A stretch of DNA of 64,000 nt from Arthrobacter dokdonellae (GTDB taxonomy: Bacteria > Actinomycetota > Actinomycetes > Actinomycetales > Micrococcaceae): the NCBI RefSeq assembly GCF_003268655.1, contig NZ_CP029642.1:3906001-3970000 (forward strand), written 5' to 3'. The position numbers and the translations under genes are program-made. The notes beneath the pieces are model-generated. The model searched no databases. It was not told where the DNA came from and was given only the letters and a program-made list of their open reading frames with translations. Within the stretch, counting starts at the first letter, position 1. Every line of letters starts with the position of its first letter. Positions 26,470-36,831 of the stretch are shown in pieces.

Positions 26470-27137
26470 CAGCGCAGGACGATCTCACGGGTCGCGCCCG
26501 CTTGCGCGACGCGGCCATCGAGTGCTTCGCGGCACAGGGTTTCGAGGAATCCCTGCGGGCCATCGCGGCGCGCGCGGGGGTCAGCGCCGGGCTGGTGCGC
26601 CACCACTTTGGGTCCAAGGAAAACCTGCGGGCCGAGTGCGACGCCACGGTGCTGGAGCGCTACCGCAAACTCAAGGTTGACAGCCTCAACGCCGAACCTT
26701 CGGTCATGTTCGCCCAGCTGCCCTCGTCCCGGGAAGGCGGCATCCTGATGGTCTACATCCTGCGCAGCGTCCGCGACGGCGGAGCGGCAGGGCGCGCCTT
26801 CCTGGAGAGCCTGGTGGCCGAAGGGATCGAGTTTTCCGCCGATGCCGTGGCCCGCGGCCTCGTGGTGCCCAGCCGGAACGAGGAGGCCCGCGTCCGCCAC
26901 CTGGTCCGCCAGTCCGTGGGGGCGCTGATCGTGCAGCTGGGCATGTGGCCGGACCTCGCGCTCGACGACTTCGAGGGCGTCATGGAGCGGTTCTACGCGG
27001 AATCGATGCTGCCCACGCTTGAGCTTTACACCGAAGGCCTTTTCACCGACCGCACGTACCTCGACCAGTACCTGGCCTTCGCGGCCGGCGCCAACAACCC
27101 GCCCGCGGGCATCGCGGAAGAAACGTCGTCGCACTAA
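26463..27137 (+). CDS. TetR-family regulator of the adjacent ABC exporter
   Basis: A 224-residue TetR protein with N-terminal HTH (ARLRDAAIECFAAQGFEESLRAIAARAGVSAGLVRHHFGSK is split here by function: helix 1, turn, recognition helix ending at HHFGSKENL). ATG 26463 gives a normal N-terminus; the frame extends to 26427 but that sequence is promoter-like. No Shine-Dalgarno is present. The gene lies 20 bases before the ABC ATPase on the same strand, so it probably autoregulates the three-gene unit. The ligand is unknown. Confidence 0.85.
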   Translation: MSTAQDDLTGRARLRDAAIECFAAQGFEESLRAIAARAGVSAGLVRHHFGSKENLRAECDATVLERYRKLKVDSLNAEPSVMFAQLPSSREGGILMVYILRSVRDGGAAGRAFLESLVAEGIEFSADAVARGLVVPSRNEEARVRHLVRQSVGALIVQLGMWPDLALDDFEGVMERFYAESMLPTLELYTEGLFTDRTYLDQYLAFAAGANNPPAGIAEETSSH

Positions 27138-27157
27138 GGAAAGAGTAAGGAATAGTC

Positions 27158-28096
27158 ATGTCCCCAAATATCCCTGCCATTGAAGTGTCCGGACTGCGGA
27201 AGCGGTTCGGGCAGACCACCGCGCTGGACGGCCTGGACCTCCGGGTCGAGAAGGGCACCGTTGCGGGCTTCCTGGGACCGAACGGTTCCGGCAAGTCGAC
27301 CACCATCCGCATCCTTTTGGGCCTGCTGACGTCCGACGGCGGCAGCGCCGTCCTGCTGGGCGGCGACCCCTGGCGCAACGCCGTGGAGCTCCACCGCCGC
27401 CTCGCCTACGTCCCGGGGGACGTGAGCCTGTGGCCCAACCTCACGGGCGGCCAGGCCATCGACATCCTGTCCCGGCTCCGCGGCGGCGTGGACGACGCCA
27501 AGCGCGACGAGCTGCTGGAGCGCTTTGAACTGGACCCCACCAAGAAGGCGCGCAGCTACTCCAAGGGCAACCGGCAGAAGGTGGCGCTCGTGGCCGGTCT
27601 GGCCTCCAACGCCGAACTCCTGGTCCTGGACGAGCCGACGTCCGGCCTGGACCCGCTGATGGAGGAAGTGTTCACGGACTGCATCCGGGAGGTCAAGGCA
27701 GAGGGACGCAGCGTGCTTCTGTCCAGCCACATCTTTGCCGAGGTGGAGAAGCTGTGCGACACCGTCACCATCATCCGGGAGGGCAAGACGGTTGAGTCGG
27801 GCCGGCTGGACGAGCTCCGGCACCTCCACCGCACCATCGTTTCGGTGGTGCTGGACCGCGACGCCTCCGTCCTGGCCTCGGTGCCGGGCGTCAGTGACCT
27901 GGTGGCCGACGGCGCCAAGGCCACCTTCACCGTGGGCGAGGCTGAGCTGGGCGGCGTGTTGTCCGCCGTTTCGGCCTACTCTCCGCGCCAGCTGGTTTCC
28001 AGCCCGCCGTCGCTGGAGGACCTCTTCCTGCGCCACTACGGCGGCGTTTCCACGGGCAGCGGGACTGCCCCGGTACAGACCGCGGGTGTGCGATGA
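27158..28096 (+). CDS. ABC exporter ATP-binding protein
   Basis: A 312-residue ATPase. Walker [10 protein letters not shown] is near residue 46, the signature loop is YSKGNRQKV (the variant common in antibiotic-exporter ATPases rather than LSGGQ), Walker B reads [12 protein letters not shown] and the switch His is in LLSSHIF. A C-terminal DrrA-like extension follows. AAGGA precedes ATG 27158. It powers the permease encoded by the next gene, with which it overlaps by 4 nt (ATGA). Confidence 0.92.
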   Translation: MSPNIPAIEVSGLRKRFGQTTALDGLDLRVEKGTVAGFLGPNGSGKSTTIRILLGLLTSDGGSAVLLGGDPWRNAVELHRRLAYVPGDVSLWPNLTGGQAIDILSRLRGGVDDAKRDELLERFELDPTKKARSYSKGNRQKVALVAGLASNAELLVLDEPTSGLDPLMEEVFTDCIREVKAEGRSVLLSSHIFAEVEKLCDTVTIIREGKTVESGRLDELRHLHRTIVSVVLDRDASVLASVPGVSDLVADGAKATFTVGEAELGGVLSAVSAYSPRQLVSSPPSLEDLFLRHYGGVSTGSGTAPVQTAGVR

Positions 28097-29730
28097 GCGT
28101 CGCAGCCCCGCGACGCCATGCCGCCGCGGCCCGGTCGACCGCGGGCACGCTGTCCGGCTACGGCCTGTCCGTGCGGTTCATCCTGCGCCGCAACTGGCTG
28201 CGCCTGATCATCTGGGCAGCCGTGCTGGCCGTCATGATCCCCATTGTCTACACCTCACAGCAGGCGACCTTTCCCACCCAGGCGGACCGGGACGCCTACG
28301 CCAACGTGGCCAACACCCCGGCCATTGCGGCCATGACCGGCCTGCCCTACGCGGCCGGGAGCCTGGGCGGCATCCTGGTCATCAAGATCTGGATGACCCT
28401 CGCCGTCGCACTGGGCCTTGCATCCGTCTTCCTGGTGACCCGCAACGGCCGGGCGGACGAGGAGGCGGGCCGCACCGAACTGCTGCGCGGCTCCGCGCTG
28501 GGGCGGCACGCGTTCAGCCTTGCCAACTACACGGTGGTGGGCGGCCTGAGCGTCGTCACCGGGCTGCTCATCTCGCTGCTCGCCCTGTCTGACAAGCTTC
28601 CCGCTGCCGGGTCGTGGGTGCTGGGCGGCTCGATTGCCGGCGTCGGGCTTGCGTTTGTCGGCCTTGCCGCGCTGTGCGGGCAGCTCAGTTCCACGAGCCG
28701 CGGCGCCAACTCGCTGGGCGTGGCCGTGCTGGCCGTGTTCTACCTCATCCGGGCCGTGGCTGACGTCAATGCGCACGACACCAACGTCACGGCGCTGAGC
28801 TGGTTCTCGCCGATCGGCTGGGGCCAGAGCATGCGCTCCTACGCCCAGGACACCTGGTGGCCGTTCCTGGCCCTGCTGGCCCTGGCCGTCTCCGGCTGCG
28901 TGCTGGCCCTGCGCGTAGAGACCCGCCGCGACCTGGGACTGGGACTGATTCCGGCCCGCCGCGGGCCGGCACGGGCCACCTCATTCCTGGCCACGCCCCT
29001 CGGACTGGCCCTGCGGCTGCAGCGCGCCACGCTCGTCTCGTGGCTCTGCGGGGCCGTTGTCGCCGGGCTCTTTTTCGGCAGCGTTGCGCAGGCCATGACC
29101 AGTGTCCTCGACCCGTCAAACGCAGTCGCCAAGGCGTTCCTCGGCGGCTCCCAGAACGTGCTCAACGGCATTCTGGGCACCTTCGTGCTGTTCAGCGCCG
29201 TGCTGGCCGGCGCCTTCGCCGTCCAGAGCCTCTCCGGCGCGTATGCGGAGGAGGCCGGCGGCAGGCTCGAGCCGCAGCTGGCCGGATCGCTCGCGCGCAC
29301 CCGGTGGCTCGGCGCCCACACCGCAGTGGCAGCGGCCGGCTCGGCCGTGATGCTGCTGCTCAGCGGCTGGCTCACCGGCGTTTCCTCCAACGGCGCCGCC
29401 ACCGGTCCCGCCATGGCGGGGGCTTCGCTCGCCTACTGGCCGGCGGTCCTGTTGATGATGGGCGTGCTGCTGCTCCTGCACGGCTTCCTGCCACGACTGA
29501 GCGTGAGCCTGACGTGGGCCGTCTACGGGGCGTCCCTGGTGATAGCCATGTTCGGGCCGCTGTTTTCGCTGTCTGAAAGCGCCATCAAGTCCACGCCGTT
29601 TGGTGCCGTTCCGCGGCTGCCTGCCGAGGCCTTCGCCTTCCTGCCCCTGCTGGTGCTGACCGCCATTGCCGTGGTCCTCGGCGCCCTCGGCATCCGGCGG
29701 TTCACCACGCGCGACATCACGGCGGGGTAG
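28093..29730 (+). CDS. ABC-2-type permease (polyketide-antibiotic-exporter-like)
   Basis: A 545-residue membrane protein with about 12 hydrophobic segments in two halves. The first half starts after a short basic N-terminus ([23 protein letters not shown]); the second begins near [20 protein letters not shown]. These two related halves are typical of 'exporter of polyketide antibiotics' permeases that pair with one ATPase gene. It forms an operon with the TetR and ATPase genes. Substrate unknown; resistance or lipid export are options. Confidence 0.88.
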   Translation: MSVAAPRRHAAAARSTAGTLSGYGLSVRFILRRNWLRLIIWAAVLAVMIPIVYTSQQATFPTQADRDAYANVANTPAIAAMTGLPYAAGSLGGILVIKIWMTLAVALGLASVFLVTRNGRADEEAGRTELLRGSALGRHAFSLANYTVVGGLSVVTGLLISLLALSDKLPAAGSWVLGGSIAGVGLAFVGLAALCGQLSSTSRGANSLGVAVLAVFYLIRAVADVNAHDTNVTALSWFSPIGWGQSMRSYAQDTWWPFLALLALAVSGCVLALRVETRRDLGLGLIPARRGPARATSFLATPLGLALRLQRATLVSWLCGAVVAGLFFGSVAQAMTSVLDPSNAVAKAFLGGSQNVLNGILGTFVLFSAVLAGAFAVQSLSGAYAEEAGGRLEPQLAGSLARTRWLGAHTAVAAAGSAVMLLLSGWLTGVSSNGAATGPAMAGASLAYWPAVLLMMGVLLLLHGFLPRLSVSLTWAVYGASLVIAMFGPLFSLSESAIKSTPFGAVPRLPAEAFAFLPLLVLTAIAVVLGALGIRRFTTRDITAG

Positions 29731-29828
29731 CGTCCGGCGCGGCCGCAGGTGTGGCCCGTCTGCCGCCGGACAGGCATAGCCTGAAAGGGTCCGGCGGGCG
29801 CCGGACGGGTACGAGGAAGGACTTTGTC

Positions 29829-30299
29829 GTGGAAGCGAACACTTTGGGCGGCGCGCTGGAAAGGGAGCACCGGCAGATCGACGGCGGGATCGAGGCCTAC
29901 CTCGCGGGCCTGGACGGGCCGGCGAATCCCGCACCGCTGCTGGCGGCGCTCACCGGCCTGCGCCGACACATCTACCTGGAGGAGCAGTTCCTGTTCCCGC
30001 CGCTGAAGGCCGCCGGGCTCATGGGGCCCATCTTCGTCATGCTGCGCGAGCACGGCCAGCTGTGGTCGTCGATGGACAACCTGGAACAGCTGCTTGCGGA
30101 CGGCGCTGACGGGGGCGCACGGCGCGAGGCCTGCACGGCGCTCCTGGCGCTCCTCGACGCGCACAATTCGAAGGAGGAACCCATCATCTACACGCAGGCC
30201 GACGCCATCCTCTCCGAAGACGCGGGCAGCGAGCTGCAGGATTTCCTTGCCCAAGGCACGACGCCGGACGGCTGGGTTTGCAGCGCGGCCTCCCGTTAA
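29829..30299 (+). CDS. Hemerythrin-like HHE-domain protein
   Basis: A 156-residue four-helix protein. Putative iron ligands are spaced as expected: H in LEREHRQID (about 14), H and E in LRRHIYLEEQF (about 47 and 51), H in LREHGQLW (about 74) and H/E in LDAHNSKEEPIIY (about 111-115). HHE proteins bind a di-iron centre and sense O2, NO or redox state. AAGGA 7 nt upstream supports GTG 29829. The neighbours are unrelated, so the role is open. Confidence 0.85.
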   Translation: MEANTLGGALEREHRQIDGGIEAYLAGLDGPANPAPLLAALTGLRRHIYLEEQFLFPPLKAAGLMGPIFVMLREHGQLWSSMDNLEQLLADGADGGARREACTALLALLDAHNSKEEPIIYTQADAILSEDAGSELQDFLAQGTTPDGWVCSAASR

Positions 30300-30349
30300 C
30301 GTCAGTCCCACCCCTCCCATCCCCCAACAGCTTGTGCCATTGTTGAACC

Positions 30350-31090
30350 ATGGGAAAAATGCTTGAATTCACGGCTGCCGGCCAGGACTTTGTCGCCTAC
30401 CGGGCGGAGCCTGCCGGCCAGGTCCGCGGCGCAGTCGTGGTGATTCATGAGATCTGGGGACTCGCGGACCACATCAAGGACGTGGCAGACAGGTTCGCGG
30501 CCGCCGGGTACCTCGCCGTGGCGCCGGACCTGATGGGCCTGGCGGGCCTGGATGCCACCTTGCTGGCTGAGCTCGGCGCCGACCGCAACGACCCCGTCAA
30601 ACGAACGGAAATCCAGCCCCGGATCAGGGCGGCCACGGAGCCCATGCGTTCGCCGGGCCGGGCCGGGCAGATCCAGGCCGGGGTGGCAGCGGTGTTCGAT
30701 TACCTGGAGTCCAGCGCCGAGGGTGCCGGGCGGACCGCCGTCGTCGGTTTCTGCTTTGGCGGCACCTACTCCTTCGCCCTGGCCGTGTCGGACGCACGGG
30801 TCGCCGCGGCCGTGCCGTTTTACGGCCAGGCCAACTACACGGCGGAGGAACTGTCCGGGATCACGTGCCCGGTGCTGGCCTTCTACGGGGAAGAGGACAA
30901 GGCCCTCACGGATGACTTGCCGGACTTGATCGAGCGCATGCGCCAGTCCGGCGTCGACTTCAGGTACACGGTCTTCGCCGGCGCCGGCCATGCATTCTTC
31001 AACGACACCAACCCGGTGTCCTACCGCGCGGAGCCGGCCCGGATTGCGTGGCAGGAAGCCCTTGAATTCCTCGGAGCGGCCCTGCGCTGA
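30350..31090 (+). CDS. Dienelactone hydrolase family protein
   Basis: A 246-residue alpha/beta hydrolase. The nucleophile elbow is GFCFGG with Cys as nucleophile, the acid lies in GEEDKAL and the His in AGAGHAFFND; HEIWGL is the family oxyanion region. Dienelactone hydrolases open the lactone in chlorocatechol degradation, but no catechol pathway genes are nearby, so this is probably a general hydrolase. ATG 30350 follows CATTGT by 6 nt; an internal ATG lies three codons later. Confidence 0.85.
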   Translation: MGKMLEFTAAGQDFVAYRAEPAGQVRGAVVVIHEIWGLADHIKDVADRFAAAGYLAVAPDLMGLAGLDATLLAELGADRNDPVKRTEIQPRIRAATEPMRSPGRAGQIQAGVAAVFDYLESSAEGAGRTAVVGFCFGGTYSFALAVSDARVAAAVPFYGQANYTAEELSGITCPVLAFYGEEDKALTDDLPDLIERMRQSGVDFRYTVFAGAGHAFFNDTNPVSYRAEPARIAWQEALEFLGAALR

Positions 31091-31227
31091 CATGTCCCCG
31101 CCCGGACGCCATTCACGGGCGGTGTATCCCGCCCCAGCCAGGGAATCCCGGCCGATGAAACGCAGCGAGCTGCGGACGCGGTCCCGCGGGTGGGCACCAT
31201 CGTGGTTTCCGGCAGCATTCGGGCGGG

Positions 31228-32244
31228 CTAGTGTGCGGCGATGAGGGAGGCGGCTTCCTGGCGGGTGTGTCCGGAGTCCTCGATGCCTTCGGCGATGTGG
31301 GCGAGGTGTTCGGGGATGTCGCGGCCCTTTTTGCGCATGGCCGTGGCCCACAGGCGCCCGGCCCGGTAGGAGGAACGCACCAGGGGTCCGGACATGACGC
31401 CCAGGAAACCGATCTCCTCCGCCTCCTCGGAGAGTTCCAGGAATTCCTGCGGCTTGACCCAGCGGTCCACCGGCAGGTGCCGTTCGGAGGGGCGCAGGTA
31501 CTGGGTGATCGTGATCAGGTCGGTCCCGGCGTCGTGCAGGTCCTGCAGGGCGGTGGAGATTTCGGCCCGGGTCTCGCCCATGCCCAGGATCAGGTTGGAC
31601 TTGGTGACCATCCCGTGGTCCCGGCCCTGGGTGAGGACGTCCAGGGAGCGGTCGTAGCGGAAGGCCGGGCGGATGCGCTTGAAGATCCGCGGGACGGTCT
31701 CCACGTTGTGGGCGAACACCTCCGGGGCGGAGTCGCAGATCGCCTTGATGTGCCCGGGCTTGCCGGAGAAGTCCGGGATGAGCAGCTCCACGCCCGTGTT
31801 CGGGTTCAGCTCGTGGATCTTGCGCACCGTTTCGGCGTAGAGCCACACGCCCTCATCGGCCAGGTCGTCGCGGGCCACCCCGGTCACGGTCGCGTAGCGC
31901 AGGTTCATCTGCACCACGGACCGGGCGACCTTGGTGGGCTCGAACCTGTCGATCGGGGAGGGCCTGCCCGTGTCGATCTGGCAGAAATCACAGCGGCGGG
32001 TGCATTCGGAGCCGCCGATGAGGAACGTGGCCTCCCGGTCCTCCCAGCACTCGAAGATGTTCGGGCAGCCGGCCTCCTCGCACACCGTGTGCAGGCCCTG
32101 GCCCTTGACCAGGTTCTTCATCGCAATGTACTCCGGGCCCATCTCGACCTTGGCCTTCATCCATTCCGGCTTGCGCTCCACCGGCACGGCCGCGTTGCGC
32201 TGCTCAATCCGCAACATCTTCCGACCCTCGGGTGCCAGGCTCAT
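31228..32244 (-). CDS. lipA: Lipoyl synthase
   Basis: A 338-residue radical-SAM enzyme that inserts two sulfurs into protein-bound octanoate to make lipoyl. Auxiliary-cluster cysteines C55, C60 and C66 lie in [12 protein letters not shown]; the radical-SAM cluster is CTRRCDFC (C81, C85, C88); the C-terminal PLVRSSYRA provides the conserved serine ligand. AAGGAG before ATG 32244 fixes the start. It is the last gene of the glycine-cleavage cluster, with no lipB beside it, which suggests a copy dedicated to lipoylating GcvH. Confidence 0.95.
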   Translation of the reverse strand: MSLAPEGRKMLRIEQRNAAVPVERKPEWMKAKVEMGPEYIAMKNLVKGQGLHTVCEEAGCPNIFECWEDREATFLIGGSECTRRCDFCQIDTGRPSPIDRFEPTKVARSVVQMNLRYATVTGVARDDLADEGVWLYAETVRKIHELNPNTGVELLIPDFSGKPGHIKAICDSAPEVFAHNVETVPRIFKRIRPAFRYDRSLDVLTQGRDHGMVTKSNLILGMGETRAEISTALQDLHDAGTDLITITQYLRPSERHLPVDRWVKPQEFLELSEEAEEIGFLGVMSGPLVRSSYRAGRLWATAMRKKGRDIPEHLAHIAEGIEDSGHTRQEAASLIAAH

Positions 32245-32285
32245 GATTCTCCTTCAGTGTGCTGTTTTGCCCAGGTCCGGGCTTG

Positions 32286-32334
32286 AAGTGGCGCGTGGTT
32301 GGGTGTCAATGGTGCGCCACTTGGCAAGTGGCGC
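32286..32334. repeat. Alternating 9-bp repeats able to form two exclusive hairpins
   Basis: AAGTGGCGC occurs at 32286-32294 and 32326-32334, and its complement GCGCCACTT lies between them at 32314-32322. The middle copy can pair with either flank, with a 3-nt or 19-nt loop. It sits in the sdaA-lipA gap. Confidence 0.85.
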
Positions 32335-32370
32335 CTGGTTGGCATCCCATGGGGCGCCGGTGTCAGGGTG

Positions 32371-33768
32371 TCAGCATTCGACGACGTTGACGGCGAGTCC
32401 GCCCATCGCCGTTTCCTTGTATTTGGAGGACATGTCGCGGCCGGTTTCGCGCATGGTGATGATGACTTCGTCGAGGGAGACGCGGTGCTGCCCGTCGCCC
32501 CAGAGCGCCATCTTGGCGGCGTTGATGGCTTTCGCGGCCGCGATCGCGTTGCGTTCGATGCACGGGACCTGCACGAGGCCTCCGATGGGGTCGCAGGTCA
32601 GGCCCAGGTTGTGTTCCATCGCGATTTCCGCCGCGTTCTCCACCTGCTCCGGGGTGCCGCCCATGACCTCAGCCAGGCCCGCGGCGGCCATGGACGACGC
32701 CGAGCCGACCTCGCCCTGGCAGCCAACCTCGGCCCCTGAAATCGATGCCTGCTCCTTGTACAGGACGCCGACGGCGCCGGCGGCCAGCAGGAACTTCACC
32801 ACCACCGCATCGACCTGTTCCTGCGACGCGTCGGCCATGCCGGCGGTGTAGTGGGTGGCGTAGAACATGACCGCCGGGATGATCCCGGCCGCCCCGTTGG
32901 TCGGGGCGGTGACGACTCGGCCGCCGGAGGCGTTTTCCTCGTTCACGGCCAACGCGACCAGGTTCACCCACTCCTGCCAGAACTTCGGGTCCCGGTCCGG
33001 GTCCTCGGCCCGGAGCCGGGCATGCCAGTCCGGGGCGCGGCGCCGGACCTTCAACCCGCCCGGCAGCAGCCCGGTCCGGCCCAGGGAGGCATTCTTGCAG
33101 TCCTCCATGACGTCGCGGATGTGCAGCAGCCCTTCCCGGATCTGGCCCTCGGTACGGGTGACAAGCTCGTTGGCGAGCATCACGTCGCTGAAGTTCCCGC
33201 CCGCCGTCGCGCAGTGCCCCAGCAGCTCCGCGGCCGTGCGGAACGGGTACGGCAACAATGCCTTGGAGGATTCCAGCTCGGCCGCGGCGGCCTCCACCTC
33301 GCCCTCCCGGATGATGAACCCGCCCCCTACGGAGAAGAACGTCGCCTCATGCAGCACCGCGCCCGCCGCGTCTGTGACGGCGAACTTCATCCCGTTCGTG
33401 TGCCGGGGCAGGATCGTCAAGGGATGCAGAATAATGTCCCCCTCCCCATAGGCCAGCTCCACCAGGCCGCAAAGCAGCAGCGGCTCACCCGCGGCGAACG
33501 CCGCCAAGCGGGCATCGACCTCCGCGGGCAGGATCAGCTCCGGTTCCCGGCCCTCCAAGCCCAGCAGCACCGCCGTCAGGGTCCCGTGCCCGCGCCCCGT
33601 CGCCGCCAGGGAACCATACAAATCCACCCGCACGGACGCCACCCGCCCCAACACGCCAGCCTCCGCCAGCTCCCGTGCAAACACCGCGGCAGCCCGCATG
33701 GGACCCACCGTATGCGAACTCGACGGGCCAATGCCCACCGAAAATAAATCAAAAACGCCAACAGACAT
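32371..33768 (-). CDS. sdaA: L-serine ammonia-lyase (iron-sulfur, single-chain)
   Basis: A 465-residue 4Fe-4S serine dehydratase converting L-serine to pyruvate and ammonia. The N-terminal beta domain begins [23 protein letters not shown]; the catalytic domain contains [14 protein letters not shown] and cluster cysteines C350 ([11 protein letters not shown]), C392 (LTCDPIGG) and C403 (VPCIERN). ATG 33768 has AAAGGTG 8 nt upstream. It follows glyA by 148 bases and completes a glycine-to-pyruvate route under the gcv riboswitch. The Cys cluster is oxygen-sensitive in this family. Confidence 0.95.
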   Translation of the reverse strand: MSVGVFDLFSVGIGPSSSHTVGPMRAAAVFARELAEAGVLGRVASVRVDLYGSLAATGRGHGTLTAVLLGLEGREPELILPAEVDARLAAFAAGEPLLLCGLVELAYGEGDIILHPLTILPRHTNGMKFAVTDAAGAVLHEATFFSVGGGFIIREGEVEAAAAELESSKALLPYPFRTAAELLGHCATAGGNFSDVMLANELVTRTEGQIREGLLHIRDVMEDCKNASLGRTGLLPGGLKVRRRAPDWHARLRAEDPDRDPKFWQEWVNLVALAVNEENASGGRVVTAPTNGAAGIIPAVMFYATHYTAGMADASQEQVDAVVVKFLLAAGAVGVLYKEQASISGAEVGCQGEVGSASSMAAAGLAEVMGGTPEQVENAAEIAMEHNLGLTCDPIGGLVQVPCIERNAIAAAKAINAAKMALWGDGQHRVSLDEVIITMRETGRDMSSKYKETAMGGLAVNVVEC

Positions 33769-33827
33769 GGCAATATCACCTTTCAAGGTTCGCCAGGGGT
33801 GCCGCAGCCGGGGAAGCGCGGACGTCG

Positions 33828-33880
33828 GGGGCGGTCAGCCGCCCCGGGGGTTCCAGCATCCACTATGCGCTGGAACTCCC
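33828..33880 (-). other. Two hairpins in the glyA-sdaA gap
   Basis: GGGGCGG-TCAG-CCGCCCC (33828-33845) and GTTCCAGC...GCTGGAAC (33850-33876, extendable by a G.U and three GC pairs) lie between glyA and sdaA. They may set mRNA processing or partial termination within the operon. Confidence 0.5.
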
Positions 33881-33916
33881 GGATTGGCCAAGCCCCGTGG
33901 AGCGGGAGCTGCCCGG

Positions 33917-35242
33917 TCAGGACAGGGCAGCCACGGACGGGTAGAGCGGGTGCGCAAGGGCAAGCGCCTCAACGCGGCTGCACAGGCCGGACAGGTCGGC
34001 GTCGTCGTCGGCCAACAGGGCCCCGGCGATGATGTCGGCGACCTCGGCGAAGGCTGCCTCGCCGAAGCCGCGCGTGGCCAGGGCCGGTGTGCCGATGCGC
34101 AGGCCCGAGGTGACCATGGGCGGGCGCGGGTCGAACGGGACGGCGTTGCGGTTGACCGTGATGTCGATCGCCGCGAGCCGGTCCTCGGCCTCCTGGCCGT
34201 TGAGCTCACAATTGCGCAGGTCCACCAGCACCAGGTGGACGTCGGTGCCGCCGGAAATCACGGAAATTCCCTTGGCTGCGACGTCTGGCTGGATGAGGCG
34301 TTCGGCCAGAATCCGGGCCCCGGCCAGCACGCGCTCCTGGCGTTCCCTGAATTCCTTCGACGCCGCGATCTTGAACGCCACGGCCTTGCCTGCAATGACG
34401 TGCTCCAACGGCCCGCCCTGCTGGCCCGGGAAAACGGCGGAGTTGATCTTCTTGGCGATGTCGGCGTCGTTGCTCAAGATGATGCCGCCGCGGGGGCCGG
34501 CCAGGGTCTTGTGCGTCGTCGACGTCGTGACGTGCGCGTGAGGCACCGGGGACGGGTGCAGCCCGGCCGCGACGAGGCCGGCGAAGTGGGCCATGTCCAC
34601 CATGAGATAGGCGCCCACCAGGTCCGCGATGCGGCGGAACTCGGCGAAGTCCAGCTGCCGGGCGTAGGCGGACCAGCCGGCAACGATCAGCTTGGGCTGG
34701 TGCTCCACAGCCAGCCGCTCCACCTCGGCCATGTCCACCTGGTGCGTGTCCTCGCGGACCTGGTACGGCACCACGTTGTACAGCTTGCCGGAGAAGTTGA
34801 TGCGCATGCCGTGCGTCAGGTGGCCGCCGTGGGCCAGGTTCAGCCCCATGATGGTGTCGCCGGGCTTGATCAGGGCGTGCATCACGGATGCGTTGGCCTG
34901 GGCGCCGGAGTGTGGCTGGACGTTCGCGTACCCGGCGCCGAACAGGGCCTTGACCCGGTCGATGGCCAGCTGCTCAATGACGTCCACGTGCTCGCAGCCG
35001 CCGTAGTAGCGCTTCCCCGGGTAGCCTTCGGCGTACTTGTTGGTCAGCACGGACCCCTGGGCGGCCATGACGGCGGCCGCGGTGTGGTTTTCCGAGGCGA
35101 TCATTTCCAGGCCGGTGCGCTGGCGGGCCAGTTCGGCGTCGATCTGTCCGGCCACTTCCGGATCCAGGGTTGCCAGCGGCGCGTCCAGGCTGGCTGAGGT
35201 CACCTGGCTGAAGGCCACGGTGGCGGCGTCGGCGGCGCTCAC
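33917..35242 (-). CDS. glyA: Serine hydroxymethyltransferase
   Basis: A 441-residue PLP enzyme interconverting glycine plus methylene-THF and serine. Motifs: [30 protein letters not shown] is recognisable in pieces ([13 protein letters not shown]), [19 protein letters not shown] and the Schiff-base lysine K245 in [13 protein letters not shown] (here [13 protein letters not shown]). GTG 35242 overlaps the gcvH stop as GTGA. An in-cluster copy next to the glycine cleavage genes suggests it runs toward serine for catabolism, and a second housekeeping copy elsewhere is likely (inference). Confidence 0.95.
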   Translation of the reverse strand: MSAADAATVAFSQVTSASLDAPLATLDPEVAGQIDAELARQRTGLEMIASENHTAAAVMAAQGSVLTNKYAEGYPGKRYYGGCEHVDVIEQLAIDRVKALFGAGYANVQPHSGAQANASVMHALIKPGDTIMGLNLAHGGHLTHGMRINFSGKLYNVVPYQVREDTHQVDMAEVERLAVEHQPKLIVAGWSAYARQLDFAEFRRIADLVGAYLMVDMAHFAGLVAAGLHPSPVPHAHVTTSTTHKTLAGPRGGIILSNDADIAKKINSAVFPGQQGGPLEHVIAGKAVAFKIAASKEFRERQERVLAGARILAERLIQPDVAAKGISVISGGTDVHLVLVDLRNCELNGQEAEDRLAAIDITVNRNAVPFDPRPPMVTSGLRIGTPALATRGFGEAAFAEVADIIAGALLADDDADLSGLCSRVEALALAHPLYPSVAALS

Positions 35243-35622
35243 AGCTCGCCTCCGTTGGCTGCCGCGTATTCGGACGCGGTCAGCAACGGGCCTTCCGAAT
35301 CCACTGCCACCTTGAAGAGCCATCCGGCCCCATAGGGGTCGGAGTTGATGATGGCCGGGTCCCCGGCTGCGGCGGCATTCACTTCGGTGACCTCCCCCGT
35401 GACGGGGGAATAAAGATCGGAGACGGACTTAGTGGACTCGATCTCACCGCAGGTCTCGCCGGCGGTGACGGTGGCGCCGACCTCGGGCAGGTCAACGTAG
35501 ACGATGTCGCCGAGGGCGTCGGCGGCAACGGCGGAGACGCCGATCGTGGACGGGCCGGAACCATCAAGGGAAATCCACTCGTGCTCGGCGGAATACTGCA
35601 GTTCGGGAGCGACTTTGCTCAT
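35239..35622 (-). CDS. gcvH: Glycine cleavage system H protein
   Basis: A 127-residue lipoyl carrier. The lipoylated lysine is K65 in [17 protein letters not shown] at the N-terminus and GWLFKV near the C-terminus are family hallmarks. It shuttles the aminomethyl group from GcvP to GcvT. AAAGG precedes ATG 35622. It overlaps glyA by 4 nt. Confidence 0.96.
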   Translation of the reverse strand: MSKVAPELQYSAEHEWISLDGSGPSTIGVSAVAADALGDIVYVDLPEVGATVTAGETCGEIESTKSVSDLYSPVTGEVTEVNAAAAGDPAIINSDPYGAGWLFKVAVDSEGPLLTASEYAAANGGEL

Positions 35623-35679
35623 GGGGTAAACCTTTCAGGGGAAGTGAAGGTGACGCTCGGGATGAGGCGACGCCGAAGA

Positions 35680-36813
35680 TTACTTTTGGCGCTTGTAGAA
35701 CGGCAGGGCAACGACTTCGAAGGGCTCGGCCTTGCCGCGGAGATCGACGTCGACCATCGTGCCGAGGCTGGCATGCTCGACGTCGACATAGGCGAGGGCG
35801 ACCGGGTAGCCCAGGGTGGGGCTGGGCTGGCCCGACGTGACCTCGCCGACGGCGGCGCCGTCTTTAAGGACCTGGTAGTGACCGCGGGCGGCCCGGCGTC
35901 CGACGCCCTTCAGACCCACCAGCTTGCGGCCGCTGGTGGTGCCGTCGCCGGATTCCTTGATGGCGGCGAGGGCGGCCTTGCCGATGAAGTCGCTTTCCTT
36001 GGCCAGCGACACCACGGGCCCCAGGCCTGCGGCGTAGGGGTGGCCGGTTTGGGAGAGCTCGTTGCCGTACAACGGCATGCCGGCCTCCAGGCGCAGGGAA
36101 TCGCGGGCGGCCAGTCCGGCCGGAATGAGCCCCTGGTCCTGTCCGTTCTCCAGCAGCGCCCGCCAGAGGGCGGGCGCGTCGGCGTTGGGCAGGTAGATTT
36201 CGAAGCCGTCTTCGCCCGTGTAGCCGGTGCGGGCCAGCAACAGGTCCTGGACCGTGCCGTTGACGGTGATCCCAACTTCCGTGGCGGCGTAGTACTTCAA
36301 CTCTTTCACCAGCATGTGCTGCGCTTCCGGCACGAGCGTCAAAAGAATGGCTTCCGCGTTGGGTCCCTGCACGGCGATCAGGGACGTCTCGCTGGAGACA
36401 TCCTGGACCTGGACGTCAAAGCCGGCGGCGCGTTCGGCCAGAAGCGCTGCCACCGTGGCGGCGTTGCCGGCGTTGGGCACCACCAGGTATTTCTCGTCTC
36501 CGCGGCGGTAGGAGATCAAATCGTCGACGATGCCACCGTCGGCATTGCAGATCAGCGAGTACTTTGCCTTGCCGACGGCCACGGCCGACAGCTTGCCGGC
36601 CAGGGCGTAGTCCAGGAACGCCGCGGCGTCGGGGCCGCTGACCCACACCTCGCCCATGTGGGAGAGGTCAAAGAGGCCGGCGGCGTTGCGGACGGCATGG
36701 TGCTCGGCCAGTTCCGAGGAATACTTCAACGGCATCTGCCAGCCGCCAAAGTCGGTGAAGGATGCGCCGGCCTTTTCGTGTTCGCCGTAAAGGGCTGTGT
36801 GGTTCTCAGTCAT
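35680..36813 (-). CDS. gcvT: Glycine cleavage system T protein (aminomethyltransferase)
   Basis: A 377-residue THF-dependent enzyme that releases ammonia from H-protein-bound aminomethyl and forms methylene-THF. YGEHEKAGASFTDFGGW at the N-terminus, the FDLSHMGE motif, RTGYTGEDGFEIY and the C-terminal barrel (GEVTSGQPSPTLGYPVALAYV) match GcvT. The site DLSHMGE carries the conserved region near the folate-binding Asp. AAAGGA precedes ATG 36813. It lies 18 bases after gcvP. Confidence 0.95.
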   Translation of the reverse strand: MTENHTALYGEHEKAGASFTDFGGWQMPLKYSSELAEHHAVRNAAGLFDLSHMGEVWVSGPDAAAFLDYALAGKLSAVAVGKAKYSLICNADGGIVDDLISYRRGDEKYLVVPNAGNAATVAALLAERAAGFDVQVQDVSSETSLIAVQGPNAEAILLTLVPEAQHMLVKELKYYAATEVGITVNGTVQDLLLARTGYTGEDGFEIYLPNADAPALWRALLENGQDQGLIPAGLAARDSLRLEAGMPLYGNELSQTGHPYAAGLGPVVSLAKESDFIGKAALAAIKESGDGTTSGRKLVGLKGVGRRAARGHYQVLKDGAAVGEVTSGQPSPTLGYPVALAYVDVEHASLGTMVDVDLRGKAEPFEVVALPFYKRQK

Positions 36814-36831
36814 GGGGATTCCTTTGCGGTG

